A stretch of 64,000 bases of DNA from Streptomyces himalayensis subsp. himalayensis (GTDB lineage: Bacteria > Actinomycetota > Actinomycetes > Streptomycetales > Streptomycetaceae). The translations under genes were made by a program, and so were the position numbers. This document shows, one piece after another, positions 50,143 through 58,684 of the stretch. How positions within the stretch are numbered: position 1 is the first letter of the stretch; the number at the start of each line of letters is the position of its first letter. A model generated the notes under the pieces. That model saw only the letters and a program-made list of their open reading frames with translations, had not been told where the DNA came from and did no database searches. The DNA lies in the NCBI RefSeq assembly GCF_013778455.1, contig NZ_JACEHE010000009.1, forward strand, positions 1-64,000, read 5' to 3'.

Positions 50143-52265
50143 ACCCCCCGAAGGGCGCCGCCCGGCAGCACACCGACACCCGGACCAGCGCCCCCGTCCG
50201 CCTCGAGGGCCGCGACAAGGTCACCGGCACGGCCCGGTACGCGGCCGAGTACGCCCCCGACGGCCGCGTGTATGCCTGGCCGATCCCGGCGACCATCGCC
50301 AGGGGCAAGATCGTGGCGATCGACTGCGGGCAGGCACTCGCCGAACCGGGCGCCATCGCCGTCCTCACCCATGAGAACGCGCCCCGCCTGGGTGAAACCG
50401 GCGACCGGACACTCGCCGTCCTGCAGACCCCGGGGATCGCACACCGCGGCCAGTACGTCGCCCTGGCCGTCGCCGAAACCCTGGAAGCGGCCCGGGCGAC
50501 CGCTGCGGCCGTACGGGTGGAGTACGCGCCCGAGCGCCACCAAGTGCTTCCCCGCCCGGACCACCCGGATTCCCACGTCCTGGAGGAGGCGGACGACGAG
50601 GCTCCGGAGGGCTGGCAGCGCGGCGACGTCGAGGGTGCGTACGCAGCGGCGGAGATCCGCATCGACGCCGTCTACCGCATCCCCGCCCTCCACAACCACC
50701 CGATGGAGCCGCATGCCGCGACCGCGCTCTGGGCGGACGGTCAGCTCGTCGTGCACGACTCCAGTCAGGGCGCGGGATGGGTGCGCCAGACGCTCTCCGA
50801 ACTGTTCGGGATGGACCGCGACCGGATCACCGTCGTCTCCGAGCACGTGGGCGGCGGCTTCGGCTCGAAGGGCACGACACGGCCGCATGCCGTCCTCGCG
50901 GCCATGGCCGCGCGCCACGTGGGGCGTCCGGTCACCCTCGCGCTGCCCCGTAACCAACTGGCCGCCGTCGTGGGCTACCGGGCCGCCACGGAGCAGCGGC
51001 TGCGGATCGGCGCGGCGGCCGACGGCCGGATCTCGGCGCTGGCCCACGAGGTGGTCTCGTACCACTCCACCATCGGGGACTTCGTGGAGCAGGCGGCCAA
51101 ACCGGCACGGTCGATGTACGCGAGCCCGCACAGCCGCACCTCGCACCGCGTGGGTCCGCTCGACGTGCCGCCGCCCTCCTGGATGCGGGCGCCGGGCGAG
51201 TGCTCCGGGATGTTCGCGCTGGAGTCGGCCATGGACGAACTCGCCGTCGCCTGCGGCATCGACCCCATCGAACTCAGGATCCGCAACGAGCCCGACCGCG
51301 ACCCCGCATCGGGCCTGCCCTTCAGCAGCCGCCACCTGGTCGAGTGCCTGCGCGAGGGCGCGCGCCGCTTCGGCTGGACCCCCGGTCCACGGCGCCCCGG
51401 AAGCCGCACCGAGGGCGGCCTGCTGATCGGCACCGGAGTGGCCGCATCCACCTACTCCGCCGACGTCGAGCCGTCCGAGGCCGAGGCCCACGCCGACGCG
51501 TCCGGGAACATCCGCATCCTGCTGAACGCCACCGACATCGGCACCGGCGCGCGCACGATCCTCGCCCAGATCGCGGCCGAAGCACTCGACGTGCCACTGG
51601 ACCGGGTCCGCATCGAGATCGGCAGCAGCGACCTGCCGTACGCACCGATCGCGGGAGGATCCACGGGAGCGGCGTCCTGGGGCTGGGCCGTGCACAAGGC
51701 GGCGACCGCCCTGGCGGCACAACTCGCCGACCGCAACATCCCCTTGTCCGAGGCCGGCCTCCGCATGGCGGTGAACACGGAGGCCGATGTGGCGGCCCGC
51801 TCGGCGGAATACGCCCGGCGGTCCTTCGGAGCGCAGTTCGCCGAGGTCCAGGTGGACCGCGACACCGGCGAGACCCGCCTGCGCCGACTCCTGGGGGTGT
51901 TCGCCGCGGGCCGCATCCTCAACGCGCGCACGGCCCGCTCCCAGTTCGTCGGCGCCATGACGATGGGCGCCTCGATGGCCCTGCTCGAACACAGCACCAT
52001 GGACCCGGCTTTCGGGGACCACCCTGAACGCGATCTCGCGTCGTACCACGTCGCCGTGTCGGCGGACGTCCCCGACATCCAGGCGTACTGGATCGAGGAG
52101 GAGGATCCGCACCTCAACCCACTCGGCGTGAAGGGCATAGGCGAGATCGGCATCGTGGGCACGGCAGCGGCCGTGGCGAACGCGGTGTACGACGCGACGG
52201 GCGTACGGGTGCGCACGCTTCCCGTACGGGTGGAGTCGCTGCTGCCGAATCTCGGCGCGCGGTAA
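50139..52265 (+). CDS. Molybdenum aldehyde oxidoreductase, molybdopterin subunit (YagR/PaoC-like)
   Basis: A 708-aa catalytic subunit binding the molybdenum cofactor (probably the MCD form). Seen: GGGFGSKGTTRPHAVLAAMA, the arginine-rich APGECSGMFALES region, STGAASWGWAVHKAATALAA and the active-site glutamate in VKGIGEIGIVG. It should oxidise aldehydes (often aromatic) to acids. No XdhC/PaoD-type maturation chaperone is next to it. Last gene of a coupled three-gene operon. Confidence 0.93.
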   Translation: MNPPKGAARQHTDTRTSAPVRLEGRDKVTGTARYAAEYAPDGRVYAWPIPATIARGKIVAIDCGQALAEPGAIAVLTHENAPRLGETGDRTLAVLQTPGIAHRGQYVALAVAETLEAARATAAAVRVEYAPERHQVLPRPDHPDSHVLEEADDEAPEGWQRGDVEGAYAAAEIRIDAVYRIPALHNHPMEPHAATALWADGQLVVHDSSQGAGWVRQTLSELFGMDRDRITVVSEHVGGGFGSKGTTRPHAVLAAMAARHVGRPVTLALPRNQLAAVVGYRAATEQRLRIGAAADGRISALAHEVVSYHSTIGDFVEQAAKPARSMYASPHSRTSHRVGPLDVPPPSWMRAPGECSGMFALESAMDELAVACGIDPIELRIRNEPDRDPASGLPFSSRHLVECLREGARRFGWTPGPRRPGSRTEGGLLIGTGVAASTYSADVEPSEAEAHADASGNIRILLNATDIGTGARTILAQIAAEALDVPLDRVRIEIGSSDLPYAPIAGGSTGAASWGWAVHKAATALAAQLADRNIPLSEAGLRMAVNTEADVAARSAEYARRSFGAQFAEVQVDRDTGETRLRRLLGVFAAGRILNARTARSQFVGAMTMGASMALLEHSTMDPAFGDHPERDLASYHVAVSADVPDIQAYWIEEEDPHLNPLGVKGIGEIGIVGTAAAVANAVYDATGVRVRTLPVRVESLLPNLGAR

Positions 52266-52390
52266 CGGGCTGCGACAGCACTGAACGCTGGCCCACCAGG
52301 GCAGCACCCGGGAGGCGGGCGGGCATGCTCCCGCCGCGTGGCGGTGGGAGGGGGCCGGGGCCATGACTCGCCGGGGACGCCGACGTCGGC

Positions 52391-52750
52391 GTGTCGCGGA
52401 GGGGCAACCAGCACGGCGAGCTGCCGCTCGCCGACTACGACCATCTGTCCGTCGGCTCGCTGGAGCACCGGATCCGCGGGTTGCCCGCCGAAGATCTGCA
52501 AGAGCTGCTGCGCTACGAACGCGAGCATGCCGACCGCACACCGGTGGTCGAGCTCTTCACCGGGCGGCTCGACCAGCTGAAGAGCGGCAGCGCCCCGTCG
52601 CCGGGCGGCGGCGACATCCGTCCCGAGCAGCCCGGCCCTCCGTCCGGCGGACCCCCGGTGACGCCCGAAACGTCCGCCGAACCGATCCATCCCCCGCCGC
52701 ACGGCACGCCCCCCACCGGCCCGGGCAAGCCCAAGGGCGACCGCCCGTAG
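52391..52750 (+). CDS. Small protein with a short conserved helical segment and Pro-rich tail
   Basis: A 119-aa protein. Residues 10-57 (ELPLADYDHLSVGSLEHRIR, then LPAEDLQELLRYEREHADRT) resemble a short helical region found in many streptomycete hypothetical proteins, possibly DUF8129. The last 50 residues are Pro/Gly-rich. Function unknown. GTG is the only in-frame start nearby and its ribosome site is poor. Confidence 0.55.
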   Translation: MSRRGNQHGELPLADYDHLSVGSLEHRIRGLPAEDLQELLRYEREHADRTPVVELFTGRLDQLKSGSAPSPGGGDIRPEQPGPPSGGPPVTPETSAEPIHPPPHGTPPTGPGKPKGDRP

Positions 52751-52799
52751 ACGTTCCGAGAGCCAAGGGCTCGCGCCGAGACCCCGTGCCGACGCCGCC

Positions 52800-54341
52800 C
52801 TACGGTCGCGTCCCCGCCGCCAGGCGTACCGACGTCTCCACCAGTGAGACGGTGAACGGATGCCGTGGCGAGGTGAGCACCTCGCGTGCCTGGCCCTGCT
52901 CGACCAGTTCGCCCGCGTCGAGTACGGCTATCCGATCGCCGAGCGCGGCTGTGTCCAGGTCGTGCGTGATCAGGACCAGCGACAGGTCGTGGCGGTCGCG
53001 CAGGAGACCGGTGAGGGTGTCCAGGATGCCGCGCCGGGTGACCGAGTCGAGCCCGGAGGTGATCTCGTCGCAGATCAGCACCCTTGGCCGGGCGAGGAGC
53101 GCCCGGGCGAGGGCGGCGCGTTGGAGTTCGCCGCCGGACAGCCGGTGCGGGCTGCGTCGTGCCAGATCGTCCGTGAGGCCGAGAGTCGTGAGCGTGCTCG
53201 CGGCCTCGGCCATGGCCTCGCCCTGCGTCGTTCTGCGCAGCCGTATCGCCGTGCGTGCCACCTGGTCGAGAACCGGGCGGTGTTCGTCGAACGCGGCCTT
53301 CGCATCCTGGAACACGTACTGCACGGCGGCCAGTTGGTCCCGGGTCCGGTCGCGCAGGCTGCGGGGCAGCGGGGCGCCGTCGAGCAGGATCTCCCCGTCG
53401 TGGTCGCGGTGGAGTCCGGCGAGGCAGCGGCCAAGTGTCGTCTTGCCGCTGCCGGAGCGGCCGACGACGGCCAGGCACTCCCCCGCGCGGAGCGTGAGTT
53501 CGGGGGCGCGCAGCACCGTGGTCCGGCTGTGCCGGGCCGTCAGGCCGCGGACGTGGAGTACGGGTCTGGGTCTGCCCTGGAGTGCGGGCGCCCCAGCCGA
53601 GAACTGCGTCTGCCCGGCGAGGAGTTCGCGGGTCCATGGGTGCCGTGGTGCGAGCCACAGCCGCTCCGCCGGCCCCGATTCGACCACCCGTCCCCCGCGC
53701 ATGACCAGTACCTCGTCGGCGAGGGTCCGGACCACCTCCAGGTCATGGCTGAGCAGGACGATCCCGATCCCCTGCCTGGCCACCGCAGCCAGCTGGTCGA
53801 CGATGCGCCGCTTCGTCAGCACGTCCTGCCCGGTGGTCGGCTCGTCCGCGACCACCGCCCTGGCGCCCAGCAGCAGGGCCTGCGCCAGTACGACACGCTG
53901 CTGCTGGCCGCCCGACAGCTGGTGCGGATACCGCCGCAACATGGCTGCCGGGTCCGGGAGTTGCGCCAGCGACAGGGCCCGGAGAATGCGCTCCCGGGCA
54001 GCTTCCCGGCGCCGGGCCCTGGGCAGGCCCCGCACCTGGTACCTCGCGATGTCCCCCAGCAGCGCACCGATCCGGCGCGCCGGATTGAGCACGGAGGCCG
54101 GGTGCTGGGGGACGTATCCGACCAGACCGTCGGGCGCGCGCACGTCACCGCTCACCCGTGCGCCCGCCGGGTACTCGCCGAGCAGCGCGAGGCCCGTTGT
54201 CGTCTTGCCGCTGCCGGAAGCGCCCACCAGCGCCGTGACCTTGCCGGGCAGCACACGGAGGCTGACCCCGTCGACGATCGCCCGGCTTTCGATCTCGACG
54301 CGAAGGTCCTTGATCTCCGCAACCTCCGTAACCGCGGTCAC
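52800..54341 (-). CDS. Fused double ATPase of an Opp/Nik-type ABC importer
   Basis: A 513-aa protein with two ABC ATPase domains in one chain, equal to a DppD-DppF or NikD-NikE fusion. Domain 1: Walker A GASGSGKTT, signature LSGGQQQR, Walker B AVVADEPTTGQD. Domain 2 (from about residue 260): Walker A GRSGSGKTT, signature LSGGELQR, Walker B VLICDEITSGLD. The usual C-terminal (RxP..C) oligopeptide extension is minimal. GTG 54341 after AGAGGAA overlaps the permease stop (GTGA). Last gene of the importer operon. Confidence 0.92.
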   Translation of the reverse strand: MTAVTEVAEIKDLRVEIESRAIVDGVSLRVLPGKVTALVGASGSGKTTTGLALLGEYPAGARVSGDVRAPDGLVGYVPQHPASVLNPARRIGALLGDIARYQVRGLPRARRREAARERILRALSLAQLPDPAAMLRRYPHQLSGGQQQRVVLAQALLLGARAVVADEPTTGQDVLTKRRIVDQLAAVARQGIGIVLLSHDLEVVRTLADEVLVMRGGRVVESGPAERLWLAPRHPWTRELLAGQTQFSAGAPALQGRPRPVLHVRGLTARHSRTTVLRAPELTLRAGECLAVVGRSGSGKTTLGRCLAGLHRDHDGEILLDGAPLPRSLRDRTRDQLAAVQYVFQDAKAAFDEHRPVLDQVARTAIRLRRTTQGEAMAEAASTLTTLGLTDDLARRSPHRLSGGELQRAALARALLARPRVLICDEITSGLDSVTRRGILDTLTGLLRDRHDLSLVLITHDLDTAALGDRIAVLDAGELVEQGQAREVLTSPRHPFTVSLVETSVRLAAGTRP

Positions 54342-55129
54342 GTCCGGTTCCTCTTTTCCAGTACGGCGTCGAAGAGCAGGTTGCCGCCCATGGTCAGGGC
54401 GACGATGAGCAGGGCCGGGACCACCACGGCCCACGGCTGGACGAACAGCCCCGTGCGGTTGCGGTCGACCATCACCGCCCAGTCGGCGGCGTCCGGTGCG
54501 ACGCCGACGCCGAGGAACGCGGCCGTGGACACGAGGTAGAGCACGCCTGTCAGCCGTACGCCCGCGTCGGCGGCGAGCGTGCGGCCCACCGACCTGCCGA
54601 CGTACCCCACGGCCATGCGCCACCAGGACTCCCCCTGCATGCGCAGCGCCTCGACCGCCGGGCGCGAGGCCGCTTCCGCCGCGGCGGCACGTACGATCCG
54701 AGCGGCATCCGGGATGTTGACGAGCGCGACGAGCAGGGCGAGGCCCGCGGCACCCGGCGAGAAGACCGACGCGACGAGCAGGATCATCAGCAGCGACGGC
54801 ACGGCGAGCAGCACGTCAAGGGGCCGCATCAGCAGCTCTTCCAGCCACGTCCGGTGCGTGAGGGCGGCGATGAGCCCGAGCGGAAGCGCCACCACGTAGG
54901 CCAGGGCCGTCGCGGCGAGCGCGACAAGGACCACCGAGCGGCCGCCGAGCAGCACCTGCCGCCACACGTCCCGGCCGATGAAGTCCGTGCCGAGCCAGTG
55001 CCCGCCACCGCCGAGGGTGAACGAGGCGGCGCGCGGCCCCGGCTCGCCGACGAACAGCGGCCCCAGAAGGGCCAGTACGAGCGGTACGCCCACGATCACC
55101 GCACCCAGCGTGAGACGTGACCTCGGCAT
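54338..55129 (-). CDS. Opp/Nik-type ABC permease (DppC-like)
   Basis: A 263-aa permease with one signal-anchor helix (LGAVIVGVPLVLALLGPLFV), the GHWLGTDFIGRDVWRQVLLG lead-in typical of DppC/NikC, and about five more helices with the EAA-like loop EALRMQGESWWRMAVGYVGR. It pairs with the DppB-like subunit. Stop overlaps the ATPase start (GTGA); ATG overlaps the DppB-like stop (TGATG). Confidence 0.9.
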   Translation of the reverse strand: MPRSRLTLGAVIVGVPLVLALLGPLFVGEPGPRAASFTLGGGGHWLGTDFIGRDVWRQVLLGGRSVVLVALAATALAYVVALPLGLIAALTHRTWLEELLMRPLDVLLAVPSLLMILLVASVFSPGAAGLALLVALVNIPDAARIVRAAAAEAASRPAVEALRMQGESWWRMAVGYVGRSVGRTLAADAGVRLTGVLYLVSTAAFLGVGVAPDAADWAVMVDRNRTGLFVQPWAVVVPALLIVALTMGGNLLFDAVLEKRNRT

Positions 55130-56082
55130 CAGGCAGCCACCCCCGCCCGCGGCGCGAACCGGTGGGCCACCAGGTCGGCGCCGAGATTGAGGACCACGGT
55201 GGTGACGGCGAAGACGACGGCGAGGCCCTGCACCACGGGCACGTCGCGTTCCGCGACGGCGTTCATCAGCACGGTTCCCAGGCCAGGGATCACGTACAGC
55301 GCCTCCACGACGATGACACCGCACAGCAGCCAGTCGATCGTGCGGGCGAGCTGCTGGGCGGCCGGGGTGATCGCGTTGGGCAGTGCGTGCGCGTAGCGGA
55401 TGCGGGCGCCCGGGATTCCGTAGCGGCGCGCCTGGGCGACGTACGGCGAGGCCAGCGCGTCGATCATCCCGGCGCGTACCAGGCGCGCCAGGGAGCACAC
55501 CGGCCGGGAGAGCAGGACGAGGACGGGCAGGACCAGCGCGGCGGGGTGGGCGAGGAGATCGGTGCCGTAGCCCACGGCGGTGGGCGGAAGCCAGCCGAGA
55601 CGGAGGGCGAAGACCGTGATCAGCAGTACCCCGAAGGCGAACTCCGGGACGGCGTACACGCCGAGCGTCATCGAGCTGACGATCCGGTCCGCGAGGCGCC
55701 CCTCGTGACGGGCGGCCAGCACGCCGAGGCCGACGCCGACCGGCACCAGCAGTGCCACCGTGAGGGCCGCGAGGAGCAGGGTCGGGCCGAACCCGTCGGC
55801 GATGTACGTGCTGACAGGCCGACCCGAGGCCAGCGATGTGCCGAAGTCTCCGTGCAGCAGCCCCGCCGCCCAGTCCGCGAGGCGCTCGTGCGCCGGCCGG
55901 TCCAGGTCCATCGCCTCGCGGATGGCCGCGATCCGCTCCGGGTCCGGCTGGTCGCCGGCGAGCGCCACGGCGGCGTCGCCCGGCAGCGCCTCGGTGAGGA
56001 CGAAGACGAGCAGCACGACGGCTGCCGTCTGCGCGACTCCGAGGAGCAGCCGCCGGGCGACCCAGGAGCGCAGTCCCCTCAC
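55129..56082 (-). CDS. Opp/Nik-type ABC permease (DppB-like)
   Basis: A 317-aa permease. Starts RRLLLGVAQTAAVVLLVFVL then TEALPGD, with DFGTSLASGRPVSTYIADGF and the EAA loop YVAQARRYGIPGARIRYAHA plus LPNA, normal for DppB/NikB. GTG 56082 overlaps the binding-protein stop (GTGA). It forms the membrane channel with the DppC-like subunit. Confidence 0.9.
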   Translation of the reverse strand: MRGLRSWVARRLLLGVAQTAAVVLLVFVLTEALPGDAAVALAGDQPDPERIAAIREAMDLDRPAHERLADWAAGLLHGDFGTSLASGRPVSTYIADGFGPTLLLAALTVALLVPVGVGLGVLAARHEGRLADRIVSSMTLGVYAVPEFAFGVLLITVFALRLGWLPPTAVGYGTDLLAHPAALVLPVLVLLSRPVCSLARLVRAGMIDALASPYVAQARRYGIPGARIRYAHALPNAITPAAQQLARTIDWLLCGVIVVEALYVIPGLGTVLMNAVAERDVPVVQGLAVVFAVTTVVLNLGADLVAHRFAPRAGVAA

Positions 56083-57689
56083 GCCAGCCAGACCTTGTCG
56101 AAGCGTGCCCAGTCGAGGCTGTTGGCGGGTGCCTTCTCGGCCACGCCCCGCACGCCCCGGGCTGTGCCGATGATCCAGTCGGCGAAGCCCCAGACGAGAA
56201 ATCCGCCTTCGGCGTACAGGCGGCGCTGCATGCGCTCGTAGACGGCGGCGCGGTCCTGCTTGTCCTTGGTGGACTGTGCCTGCTGGTAGAGGGCGTCGAA
56301 GTCCTTGTGCCGCCAGTGGGTCGCGTTGGTGGTGGAGTCCGTGAGGAGGCGCTGGGAGATGTGGGACTCGATGGGCATGGCGCCGGAGCGGTAGCAGCAC
56401 AGGGTCCCGGAGTCGAGGATGTCCGCCCAGTAGCTGTCCTTGCTGCCGGTCCTGATCTCGACGGTCACTCCGGCCTTGGCCGCCTGGTCGCGGAAGATGG
56501 CGGCGGCCTCGGTGAATCCGGCGGCGACCGGTGAGGTGTCGAGGGTGACCTTGAGCTTCTCGGCTCCGGCTTCCTTCAGCAGCTTCCGTGCCCGGTCGAG
56601 GTCCTGTTCGCGCTGCGGCAGGCCCCCGGCGTAGTACTCGTAGCCCTTGCCGAAGAGATCGTTGCCGATCTCACCCGCGCCGGACAGGGCGCCGTCGACG
56701 AGTTCCTTGCGGTCGGCGATGAGGAAGAACGCCTCGCGGACCCGCTTGTCGTCGAAGGGCGGCCGGTCGGTCTTCATGGCGAACGCCTGCATGGCGCTGT
56801 TCCGCAGCCGGACGATCTGGATCTGCCCCTTGCCCTCGTGGGCGCGCGCGGTCGCGGGGTTGAGCTCGTGCGCGTACTCGAGCTGCCCGCCGAGCAGGGC
56901 GTTGACGCGCGCCGACTCCTCGTTGGCGACGATGAACTCCAGCTCGTCGAGGTACGGGGCGCCGTCCCAGTAGGCGTCGTTGCGTTTGAAGACCGCCGAC
57001 TTGCCGGGCGCGAAGGACACGAAGCGGAACGGCCCGCTGCCGACCGGCTTCTTGTCGAACTCCTCGGCGCCCTCGGGGACGATGTACGCCCCGAACGCGG
57101 CCAGCACATTGGGGAATTCGGCGGTCGGCCGCTTGAGGACGAACTCGACGGTCCGCTCGTCCAGGGCGCGGCTGGCCTTCAGGTCGATGGGTTCCAGCGA
57201 CGCCTTCGCCCGGAACGTCTTCTCCGGGTCGGCGATGCGGCGGTAGCTGTAGAGGACGTCGTCGGCGGTCACGGGCCTGCCGTCGTGGAACTCGGCCTTG
57301 CGCAGGGAGACCTTCCAGCGGTCCAGGCCCGCGTTCGGCTCCCACGCCGAGGCCAGCCGCGGCTGGGCGGACAGGTCGGGTCCGTAGTCGGCGAGCTTGT
57401 CGAACAGGGCCTTGGCACGTGCGGCATCGGCGAAGAGGTTGCTCAGGTGCGGGTCGAGCGTCTCGCTCGCACCGCCCCCGGCGAAGGCGGCGCGCAGCCG
57501 TCCGCCACGCTTGGGCTTGGCATCGGCCTGGGCGGTGTCTGCGCTGGTTCCGGAGGAGTCGGCGCAGCCGGTGAGGGCGAGCGCACCGGTTCCGGCGGCG
57601 CCTCCGGCTGCGGCGAGGAAGCCACGGCGGCGCAGGCCGGGGAAACGGGAGTCGTGGGATCGGGAGCCGTCGACGGGTGCGTCGTGCAT
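56079..57689 (-). CDS. ABC substrate-binding lipoprotein, family 5 (Opp/Nik type)
   Basis: A 536-aa extracytoplasmic solute-binding protein. A twin-arginine signal (RRRGFLAAAGGAAGTGALAL) ends in the lipobox LTGC (Cys about 42), so it is probably a Tat-exported lipoprotein. The SBP-5 body follows: LDPHLSNLFADAARAKALFD, WKVSLRKAEFHDGRPVTADD, GSGPFRFVSFAPGKSAVFKR. Such proteins catch oligopeptides, nickel chelates or opine-type metallophores. Which ligand is unknown; the Zur-like box upstream favours a metal complex. Confidence 0.9.
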   Translation of the reverse strand: MHDAPVDGSRSHDSRFPGLRRRGFLAAAGGAAGTGALALTGCADSSGTSADTAQADAKPKRGGRLRAAFAGGGASETLDPHLSNLFADAARAKALFDKLADYGPDLSAQPRLASAWEPNAGLDRWKVSLRKAEFHDGRPVTADDVLYSYRRIADPEKTFRAKASLEPIDLKASRALDERTVEFVLKRPTAEFPNVLAAFGAYIVPEGAEEFDKKPVGSGPFRFVSFAPGKSAVFKRNDAYWDGAPYLDELEFIVANEESARVNALLGGQLEYAHELNPATARAHEGKGQIQIVRLRNSAMQAFAMKTDRPPFDDKRVREAFFLIADRKELVDGALSGAGEIGNDLFGKGYEYYAGGLPQREQDLDRARKLLKEAGAEKLKVTLDTSPVAAGFTEAAAIFRDQAAKAGVTVEIRTGSKDSYWADILDSGTLCCYRSGAMPIESHISQRLLTDSTTNATHWRHKDFDALYQQAQSTKDKQDRAAVYERMQRRLYAEGGFLVWGFADWIIGTARGVRGVAEKAPANSLDWARFDKVWLA

Positions 57690-57760
57690 GGCGGTGTCCT
57701 TGAGTGGTGTGCGGGCGGTTGTCGGCGTGGGGGGGTGGCGATGTGTGGGGTCCAGCGGGT

Positions 57761-57775
57761 GCCCGCGAGGCGGGC
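57761..57775 (-). terminator. Small hairpin between methyltransferase and importer genes
   Basis: GCCCGC-GAG-GCGGGC, a 6-bp stem in the 109-base gap between the methyltransferase stop and binding-protein start. It may weaken readthrough from the MFS-methyltransferase part into the importer part; too short to be sure. Confidence 0.35.
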
Positions 57776-57798
57776 GTGGGGAGGTGTCGGCCTACGGG

Positions 57799-58674
57799 TC
57801 AGGCGCACGTCCGACGGCCGAGTGTGATGCGCGAGTTCACGAGCGTGAGGCGGGTGCTCGCGAGGCGCGCGACGAGATGCAGCCGGTCGCCGTCCGCCGT
57901 GGCGCGTGGCAGGTCGCCCTCGCGCCACGGGGCTTCCGTACGAGGACCGGGCCCGTCGTACAGCGCGAGCACCTCGAAGCCGTGAACCGCGAGGAAGTGG
58001 CGCAGTTCCTGCGGGGGGAGCAGCCGCCACGCGGAGCGCTGCTCGACCGGCGGCGATCCGTCGGCGGCGGTCCACACCCGGGTGCGGCGCAGCAGTTGCG
58101 CGGCCCGGTCGACGTACAGGGCGGTGGTGGAGGTGTAAGCGGTCTCCTGCCACGTGAAACCGTCGACCGACGGCTTGTCGAGCAGTTCCGTACGGCCCAG
58201 GAAGAAGGCCCCGTTGCGCATCTCCGCGACGAGCAGGCCGCCGGGTGGCAGGGAGCGTCGGCAGGAGCTCAGGAAGCCGTCGAATTCCTCGTTGGTGTGG
58301 CAGTACAGCAGGGCGCTGTCCAGGCAGACCACGGCGTCGAAGGACTGCTCCCCGAGGTCGAAACCGCGCAGATCGGCCCGGGTGTATTCGGGGCCCGGGT
58401 GGTGGGCGCGCGCGTACTCCAGCATCGTGCCGGAGAGATCGGCAGCAATCACCGTACGGCCGGCTGCGTGCAGATGGGCAGCGTCCCTGCCGGTGCCGCA
58501 ACCGATGTCCAGGACGCGCGGACCGGCTCCGTACCGGCGCAGGCAGTCCTCCGCCCAGCGTCCGGCGAGGCGTTCGGGATCGGGGAAGCGGGTCTCGTAC
58601 AGCGCCGGGTTGTCGGTGAGCAGTTTTCCGCTGGTCACGGCCGCTGGCCTGCATGTTCTCTCAGGTGTTCCCAT
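57799..58674 (-). CDS. Class I SAM-dependent methyltransferase of the metal-transport operon
   Basis: A 291-aa methyltransferase: RVLDIGCGTGRDAAHLHAAG binds SAM, IAADLSGTMLEYARAHH the ribose-binding acid, VVCLDSALLYCHTNEEFDGF and CRRSLPPGGLLVAEMR follow. The C-terminal half is mostly strands with an RTRVWTA segment, as in small-molecule methyltransferases. Being between an exporter and an importer, it may tailor the transported compound. GAGGAGGC precedes the ATG; it starts 10 bases after the MFS stop. Confidence 0.85.
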   Translation of the reverse strand: MGTPERTCRPAAVTSGKLLTDNPALYETRFPDPERLAGRWAEDCLRRYGAGPRVLDIGCGTGRDAAHLHAAGRTVIAADLSGTMLEYARAHHPGPEYTRADLRGFDLGEQSFDAVVCLDSALLYCHTNEEFDGFLSSCRRSLPPGGLLVAEMRNGAFFLGRTELLDKPSVDGFTWQETAYTSTTALYVDRAAQLLRRTRVWTAADGSPPVEQRSAWRLLPPQELRHFLAVHGFEVLALYDGPGPRTEAPWREGDLPRATADGDRLHLVARLASTRLTLVNSRITLGRRTCA

Positions 58675-58684
58675 ACGTGCCTCC

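Noticed and set aside
49800..52541. 913-codon minus-strand frame
   Set aside because: Antisense to the molybdopterin subunit with its conserved motifs; no recognisable domain.
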